Positions 62,401-64,000 of a stretch of DNA of 64,000 nt are shown here, piece by piece. The translations under genes were made by a program, and so were the position numbers. Every line of letters starts with the position of its first letter. Within the stretch, counting starts at the first letter, position 1. Under the pieces are notes generated by a model. That model made no database searches, was not told where the DNA came from, and saw only the letters and a program-made list of their open reading frames with translations. Source of the stretch: Bacillota bacterium (GTDB lineage: Bacteria > Bacillota_A > Clostridia > Lachnospirales > Lachnospiraceae); the NCBI GenBank assembly GCA_023407175.1, contig JAEYMU010000043.1:1-64000 (forward strand), read 5' to 3'.

Positions 62401-64000
62401 CGGCTTGAATTACAACGGTCAATACTTTCGTGGTAATACCACCGTTTTCATCCTTTGCACGGATTGTTATTGTCACTGTACCGCTGGCATTGGCAACCGG
62501 CGTAAGCTTAATTGTCCTGTTGGCTCCACTTCCATTAATTGCAATGCCACTCTCTGCAATAATATTCGTATTACCGGATATTGCTTCCAGAATAATATCA
62601 TTCGCAGCAGTTTCCACATCGCCTACTGTAATACTCAAGGTTCCGGTTGAGCCATCCTCACTGATGGTCTGGGTTCCCGGAATTGTCAGGGAAGGAAGAT
62701 CATTGACCGGCTTGACCTCTACCGTAAAGGTAATGGTTGCTATGCCACCGTCCAAATCCTCAACCGTTAAGGTAATGGTTGCTGTACCGCTTAAATTCGC
62801 TGCCGGAGTAAGATTAATATATCTCTTTCCTGTTGTACCAGTGAGTTCGATCTTGCTCTCCGGAAACAGGACTGTATTCGAGCTGCTTACGGTAACAACC
62901 AGCGCGCTGGCCAGGGTTTCCACATCCTCCACCGTAAACTCTATCCTTCCGGTTGAAACATCCTCATTTATTGTCTGGTCAGCCACCTGGCTAAGCTTTG
63001 GTAAATCATTTTCGGAGGCTACCAATATCTTGAAGCTGATTTCCGAATACTTATCCCCGTCACTGACGGTAAGGGTAATATTGGCTGTTCCATACTGGTT
63101 TTCTGCCGGGTAGAAGGAAATACTTCTTCCGGCCCCTGTACCGGAAATTACTATATTCGAGGCTGGGATAAGCGCCGTGTTATCAGATATGGCAGTAATG
63201 GTCAGAAGGCTTATTTCATTATCGATATCCCCTACCGTAAAGGCTGCTGTCTTTGATGAAGCATCCTCATTCATGCTCTGATCTGCAATGGCGCTGATTG
63301 TCGGCGCATCATTGTCAGGGGATATCGTAATCACAAAGGTCATTGCTTCCGAGCTGTCCTTGCCTCCGTCCTCTGTCCCGCCGTTATCAGATAAAATTAC
63401 GGTAACGGTGGCAATTCCGTTGGCATTCTCTTCCGGGGTAAAGGTTAAAATACCCTCAGGGCTAATCTCCGGCCCTGTCTGAAACAAAGTATCATTGTTG
63501 GTGGTGACATGAAATGTAACTATTTGGTCTACTTCCAAAGTATTTCCTCTGGATATTGCAGTCGCCCATGAAGCACTGTAGACCCCTGAATCCTCACCTA
63601 CGGTAATATTGCTGCCCTTTGTGAAAAATGGGGCGTCATTCACTGACACTACAGTGATAGAAAACGTTTGATCTGTCGATGTATTCGAACCGTCTCCGCT
63701 GTCGGATAAGGAAATGCTCACATTTGCCGTTCCGTTTCGATCCGCAGCAGGCTTATAGGTCAAATTACCGGTTGCCGGGTCAATTGCAGGAAGCTGCTCA
63801 AATAATCCGTCATTATCTATGGTTATGTTAAAGTGAAGCGTCTGGTCCGACTCATTGCTCGGACCGGCCGATATACCGGCCGCCCAGCCTGCTATCGTCT
63901 GCAGGGAAGCATCCTCCAGGACCGTCTGGCTACTGCCCGCCGTAAAGGAAGGCGTATCATTTACCGGTGCAATATGAATGGTTACGGTGGCCGGAGCAGA
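47423..64000 (-). CDS. Giant tandem-repeat sortase-anchored surface adhesin, N-terminus outside window
   Basis: The frame is open from the window edge through 63763 (an internal TTG, not the start), giving at least 5,525 residues. Most is cadherin/tandem-95-type domains ending in VTITVNPVNDAPV-like linkers, with DEDT calcium-site-like motifs. Within it are eleven 91-residue near-identical repeats and three 225-residue repeats. The C-terminal part has a CarboxypepD_reg-like domain (VTLKGVITDRETG), an invasin-type Ig domain (SLTANPTSIIADGKDS), two more CarboxypepD_reg-like domains and APKTGE, a hydrophobic helix and RRAVKRARKG, a sortase signal. The likely role is calcium-stabilised adhesion. 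No sortase gene is in the window. Confidence 0.92.
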   Translation of the reverse strand, partial: SAPATVTIHIAPVNDTPSFTAGSSQTVLEDASLQTIAGWAAGISAGPSNESDQTLHFNITIDNDGLFEQLPAIDPATGNLTYKPAADRNGTANVSISLSDSGDGSNTSTDQTFSITVVSVNDAPFFTKGSNITVGEDSGVYSASWATAISRGNTLEVDQIVTFHVTTNNDTLFQTGPEISPEGILTFTPEENANGIATVTVILSDNGGTEDGGKDSSEAMTFVITISPDNDAPTISAIADQSMNEDASSKTAAFTVGDIDNEISLLTITAISDNTALIPASNIVISGTGAGRSISFYPAENQYGTANITLTVSDGDKYSEISFKILVASENDLPKLSQVADQTINEDVSTGRIEFTVEDVETLASALVVTVSSSNTVLFPESKIELTGTTGKRYINLTPAANLSGTATITLTVEDLDGGIATITFTVEVKPVNDLPSLTIPGTQTISEDGSTGTLSITVGDVETAANDIILEAISGNTNIIAESGIAINGSGANRTIKLTPVANASGTVTITIRAKDENGGITTKVLTVVIQAVNDAPVFDPISNKTISEDMISSAFTFTVSDIDNNEAALVVSAVSSNDAIIPTWGGIILGKSAGSRTITFIPAENATGTVTITMTVSDGSLTDTITFQVTVENVNDAPYIGRVANHLQNISSTSDEYPVKVYDIDNEAGDLSLRADYDPEYISAVAFGGSDGNRTVKITTTAKIGTTTIRVYVTDPGGLEEYTEFTVEIVESGGPGTPIISYILGQSTLEDTQSGYIYFDVEQGYGDNITVTSGDPTVISGDDEHIILEKLDLNGTRQRWRVAFDPLTNQYGTVGITITATNSGGDTAVRNFNLTVIPVNDAPVITGDDFVEVNEDNSIPWNSITVSDVDADDVLSITVKAGDQVLFPDENISLTTTPTGMNVGLTPAANVNGTTVIIVTARDRDGAVTTRIFTVKVKAVNDAPTISTISNQSMVEDTASSEIHFTVGDVELKAANLTLYAESSNTNLISNSGIAFGGTGENRTLVITPVENANTGSGGTVGITVYVSDGVETTHTTFYVTISPVNDAPNIGFIANQTIYEDASVGPISFTIGDIDSDVELVDVTASSGKASLIDTSGIVIGGSGANRTITLTPLANAFGSTTITIRAEDAEGAVSTRSFTFTVLPVNDLPTITSENTLETDEDTELSGVTITIADLETAPDSLTYEIISGNQTILPDASIIKSYTSGGTITLTLNPALNQNGIVNLVIKVSDGTATTIKTIRLNVKPVNDRPTISSNPASIVRLEDQTIYEDSSTGIISFYVGDVEKAAGSLVVTATSSDTDLIPQSGIILGGTGANRTIKLVPLKDQYGTVTITVTVTDGELPATDTFIVTILPVDDIPSFTKGSNITVLEDSAASTITGWATNITKGPSNEEIQTLEFLVTAADPSLFLVQPAISDTGVLTFTPKADAYGITEVTVQLRDSGGTLYGGKDTTAAQTFTITITPVNDKPSFANAGDQEIDEDAGAQTINHWASSIYRGADNESEQTLQFIVTNDKNSLFTVQPAISADGTLTYTPKANANGIATVTVYLKDSGGVDNGGVNISDTITFTITINAKNDTPTLSNVSVTINEDTNYSFKETDFKNHYTDVDDGEVLTKIEIVSLPNPSYGTLYLDNGTETPDVVAVGTEIAIANINKLYFKPVKDWYGGSTTKVSFGWTAYGTMGESGTELAQAPALVYITVNPINDEPTFSFLTTDISVDEDAAAAVTSYPGRALDIKTGADNETQTLTFHVTVPEDKKYLFKTMPSISVSTGELTFELADDANGEVTLTIWLTDNGGTDNGGDDTSASVSLKITVNPVNDTPSLSNTTVSTNEDTDYYFKASDFTNHYTDVDTGEALTKIKIISLPNSSYGSLYLGSTSHPVSVDEEIDLADISQLFFRPVADWYSSESTVPSFEWTAYGNMGVGGEWASNTVLANITVVSVNDIPTFSLVNTDIVLDEDAKDTAYDNRAYDISTGASNESQTLTFHVTTDKDSMFKVMPAIDPVTGRLTFTLADNANGEVTLTIWLTDDGGTQNNGKDTSLSQTLKITVGAVNDKPVITASTVSKSEDNTLAFTSANFTGQYSDVDDDPLTKIRIAPVTVDASKGTLWYNGSPVTGSIEISIDDISKLSFVPVANWNGTYGLTWEGYDGKEYSVSVVMTISITAVNDAPVNTVIPGFSGTVKVGSLQTGAAGTWDDTKDTGVPGAGTTIITYTYQWQVASDASGTGAVNISGATSINFTPTSAQAHKYIRLVVTAKDNGIGTGAPTTVAYSEWKLVENTAPVVKNFSKSATEDITLTFTSSDFTGSSAYTDADTDALTKIKIISLPANGTLYIGGIAVTVDKEINVSDLSTLTFVPAANWNGTTSFQWNGCDGTVYADENKTVTITVNPVNDAPVNTVVPGFSGTVRVGNLQTGESGTWNDIIDTSVPGAGATTITYTYQWQVASDASGTGAVNISGATFINFTPTSAQAHKYIRLVVTAKDDGIGTGTPTTVAYSEWKPVENTTPVVKNFSKSATEDTTLTFTSSDFTGSSAYTDADADALTKIKIISLPANGTLYIGGIAVTVDKEINVSDLGTLTFVPAANWNGATSFQWNGCDGTVYADENKTVTITVNPVNDAPVNTVVPGFSGTVKVDNLQTGESGTWNDIIDTSVPGAGTTTITYTYQWQVASDASGTGAVNISGATSINFTPTSAQAHKYIRLIVTAKDDGIGTGAPTTVAYSEWKPVENTAPVVKDITKSTNEDTTLTFTSSDFTVSSAYTDADTDALTKIKIISLPANGTLYLGGMAVTVDKEINVSDLGTLTFVPDTNWNGTTSFQWNGYDGRVYAEEDKTVTITVNPVNDIPVANGSTLITDEDTAKDGQLTGSDVEGSTLTYQLATNASHGNVVLNTDGSYTYTPVANYNGSDSFTFTVSDGSLTSTAATVTITVNPVNDAPVANGSTLITDEDTAKDGQLTGSDVEGSTLTYQLATNATHGNVVLNADGSYTYTPALNYNGSDSFTFTVSDGSLTSTAATVTITVNPVNDAPVANGSTLATDEDTAKNGQLTGSDVEGSTLTYQLVMNATHGNVVLNADGSYTYTPAANYNGSDSFTFTVSDGSLTSTAATVTITVNPVNDAPVANASTLITDEDTTKDGQLTGSDVEGSTLTYQLVTNATHGNVVLNPDGSYTYTPGLNYNGSDSFTFTVSDGSLTSTAATVTITVNPVNDAPIANNSSLTTDEDTAKDGQLSGSDVEGSTLTYQLATNASHGNVILNADGSYTYTPAANYNGSDSFTFTVSDGSLTSTAATVTITVNPVNDAPVANNSSLTTDEDTAKDGQLTGSDVEESALTYQLATNASHGNVVLNADGSYTYTPAANYNGSDSFTYTVYDGTDYSLPATVTITVNPVNDAPSANASTLATDEDTAKNGQLTGSDVEGSTLTYQLVTDASHGNVVLNADGSYIYTPALNYNGSDSFTFTVSDGSLISTSATVTITVNPVNDAPVADTSTLITDEDTAKTGQLSGSDVEGSTLTYQLATNASHGNVILNADGSYTYTPAANYNGSDSFTFTVSDGSLTSTAATVTITVNPVNDAPVANNSSLTTDEDTTKDGQLTGSDVEGSTLTYQLVTNATHGNVVLNADGSYTYTPAANYNGSDSFTFTVSDGSLTSVPATVTITVNPVNDVPVANASTLTTDEDTAKNGQLTGSDVEGSTLTYQLATNASHGSVTLNADGSYIYTPALNYNGSDSFTFTVSDGSLTSVAATVTITINPVNDTPIADTSTLTTDEDTAKSGQLSGSDVEGSILTYQLATNATHGSVTLNADGSYTYTPAADYYGNDSFTFTVNDGSLTSVPATVTITVNPVNDAPVNTVLPGFGGTVVVEQPIAAGNGSWNDTTDTSVQEGSSSTITYSWQWQVAEDAYGTGVQDIPGANSLTFTPTAAQAHRYVRLVVTATDNGVGTGTKATVAYSEWKPVENTAPTVMNFIKTVDEDGKLDFTATDFSSHYTDADADTMTKVRITGLPAHGTLKLGDTAVVLNQEITVAQLGELTYIPETNWNGIDNLIWTGYDGMEYAKEAKEITIRVTSVNDAPTANESDLTTQEDTAKGGQLSGNDIDAGTVLSFELISNASHGNVVLNADGSYTYTPAVNYNGSDSFTFRVSDGSLTSLEKTVTITVNPVNDAPVNTVIPSISGSMTVGTVLTAGEGSWNDTADTGVPGAGTTNITYTWQWQVATNANGTDAKFISGANAEHFTLSAVQAHQYIRLVVTATDDGIGTENKSTVAYSAWRLVQNTRPETSDFDKETEEDLLLTFHAADFTGGYSDADADPMIAIRIVSLPAHGSLKLGENSVTAGQVITAAQLESLSYLPEKDWNGIDSFTWNGYDAREYAAADKMVTITVHPVNDAPEAENASLTMDEDTAKDGQLTGSDVEGSTLSYLLVTNASHGSVLLNADGSYRYTPAKDYYGEDSFTFRTSDGSLYSTDKTVSITVNPVNDAPVNTFPPAYGGNVWVTVPVTPDNGSWNDTTDTSPGGEAESVITYTYQWQVAEDASGTGTHDIYGATGLSFIPTFAQAHKYIRLVVTATDNGVGIGNPVTIAYSDWKLVENTAPVVTDIIKSVDEDTRLAFTANDFTSHYNDADQDSLTKIKILSLPTNAVLLLDGSPVSLNAELSVSQLGGLSLQPDKNWHGTLSFSWTGYDGYLYAPQAKVIITVNITNDEPTAEDGSLITNEDTSKSGQLIGNDTDTEDTLSYVLVTAPVHGKVTVTPDGQYTYVPYKDYYGNDSFTFKIYDGMAYSNIATISITVISVNDAPVAGGGSEAGQTNGGISVTTKEDTSVSGKLTGSDVEGNIQYQQVSGVGHGTLIINSDGSFTYTPEENYNGKDSFTYRVSDGALFSDSAVVSIEVLPVNDDPVMQKEYSAKTTSNTKVSGSVSATDVDGDTISYKAGQPAHGTVTIEASTGRWVYTPAKDYSGTDSFQILAEDGKGGAATTTVQITVTGTVTLKGVITDRETGKIIAGAKIVLTGISGNTYSATTDSSGRYQIDNVKIGTYTMTITSSKYSDQKIQIVVSDDGEGNATMEKDAELVDFTISLTANPTSIIADGKDSTTLTVTVRDKNNKPLTGVSVSYTATYGTFIGGNTGVTDADGMAFKVFQSSKLESDTSISIPVTVTVEDKERNLSASSQIVITFEPGAIVGVVYDNETGKPIEGAVVEVSKDFDGDGATDFTAAMTTGKDGKYKIAVPKGNTNYTIKITKPVKINEETKLVTFTQDSQVGEVTGDGKEEYIAEETAAGMILLVKTDGSKTLFQDYSAFTVDIYNGNKLLSSDVSTEVFNGENDKGIYSIDGLEPGKDYVLKVKYTLPDGEQIIVGTMTVSISEDGEMNLSSTLIDPYGIITDAVTGEALSGVEVKLYYADTKRNREAGRLPGTLVELPLIEGFEPFDNANPQTSDIYGKYAYMVFPYTDYYIVAVKDGYEIFTSPTISVEEEIVKFNFEMVKEGGAVTEAPKTGEKTEATVYAYAFLALLSVSGLLISGRRAVKRARKG
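52450..55455 (-). repeat. Eleven tandem 273-bp coding repeats in the adhesin
   Basis: Each unit encodes 91 residues beginning GSTLITDEDTAKDGQL and ending VTITVNPVNDAPVA. Units differ in few codons: at the Ile/Ala/Thr, Ala/Val and Asn/Ser positions. Unit 6 has a variant module (FTYTVYDGTDYSLP) and unit 11 is diverged (AADYYGNDS). The low synonymous difference between units points to recent expansion or gene conversion. Confidence 0.92.
55460..57490 (-). repeat. Three tandem 675-bp coding repeats in the adhesin
   Basis: Three copies of a 225-residue module (DAPVNTVIPGFSGTVKV ... WNGTTSFQWNGCDGTVYADEN) occur in a row, nearly identical in DNA. Each joins an Ig-like TYQWQVASDASGTGAV domain with a DEDTTLTFTSSDF-type cadherin domain. 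The last copy has CDG changed to YDG. Confidence 0.88.

Noticed and set aside
63761..63763. True translation start of the adhesin at 63763
   Set aside because: The codon is an internal TTG in a typical repeat domain, and the frame is open for the remaining 79 codons to the window edge.

Overview
The window reads as a chromosome segment of a spore-forming, low-to-mid G+C Gram-positive anaerobe of the Lachnospiraceae/Clostridia type. The evidence is spoIVA, a SepF/DivIVA/YlmH division cluster, adjacent mreBCD and minCDE clusters, a typical clostridial mutS-mutL-miaA block and DUF378/DUF4321 proteins. It has three parts: an AT-rich integrated element (1 to about 8.1 kb), a housekeeping backbone mostly on the minus strand (about 8.1 to 47.3 kb), and the 3' part of one giant surface-protein gene (47.4 kb to beyond 64 kb).

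The left element looks like a filamentous (inovirus-type) prophage, cut by the window edge. A plus-strand operon carries a C-terminally anchored adsorption-like protein, three tiny one-helix membrane proteins and a Zot/pI-like assembly ATPase. It ends in a strong palindrome. Next comes a replication module of a kind normally associated with circoviruses and geminiviruses: an 11-bp stem-loop with the nonanucleotide TAGTATTAC in its loop, AAGACA iterons, and a Rep with HUH endonuclease plus superfamily 3 helicase domains. Downstream are Cys-rich membrane proteins and a small coat-like protein. A convergent gene repeats the C-terminal signature of the adsorption-like protein. A ribbon-helix-helix-type repressor faces an operator-laden promoter that drives an operon of six small unknown genes. 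Three gaps in that operon hold related pseudoknot-like RNA elements; in two of them the 3' arm can also pair with the next ribosome-binding site.

The backbone carries, in order of coordinate: a BlaI-type repressor, a DUF4143 ATPase, rluD-lspA-aroB, divIVA-ylmH-sepF-yggS, an HlyD-like protein, DUF378, a small P-loop protein, a D,D-carboxypeptidase, mgsA, rodA-minE-minD-minC-mrdA-mreD-mreC-mreB-radC (cell shape, elongation and septum placement), a DUF4321 protein, a methionine-gamma-lyase-like PLP enzyme, miaA-mutL-mutS, ymaF, rnhA, a membrane-anchored MutS-like ATPase, a tandem pair of 7TM receptor histidine kinases whose second member has lost its catalytic residues, an SH3/NlpC-P60 wall hydrolase and spoIVA.

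The right quarter is one continuous minus-strand reading frame of at least 5,525 codons, open at both the annotated start and the window edge. It is a tandem-95/cadherin-like repeat adhesin with an array of eleven 91-residue repeats, three 225-residue repeats, CarboxypepD_reg-like and invasin-type Ig domains, and a sortase-type APKTG C-terminus.
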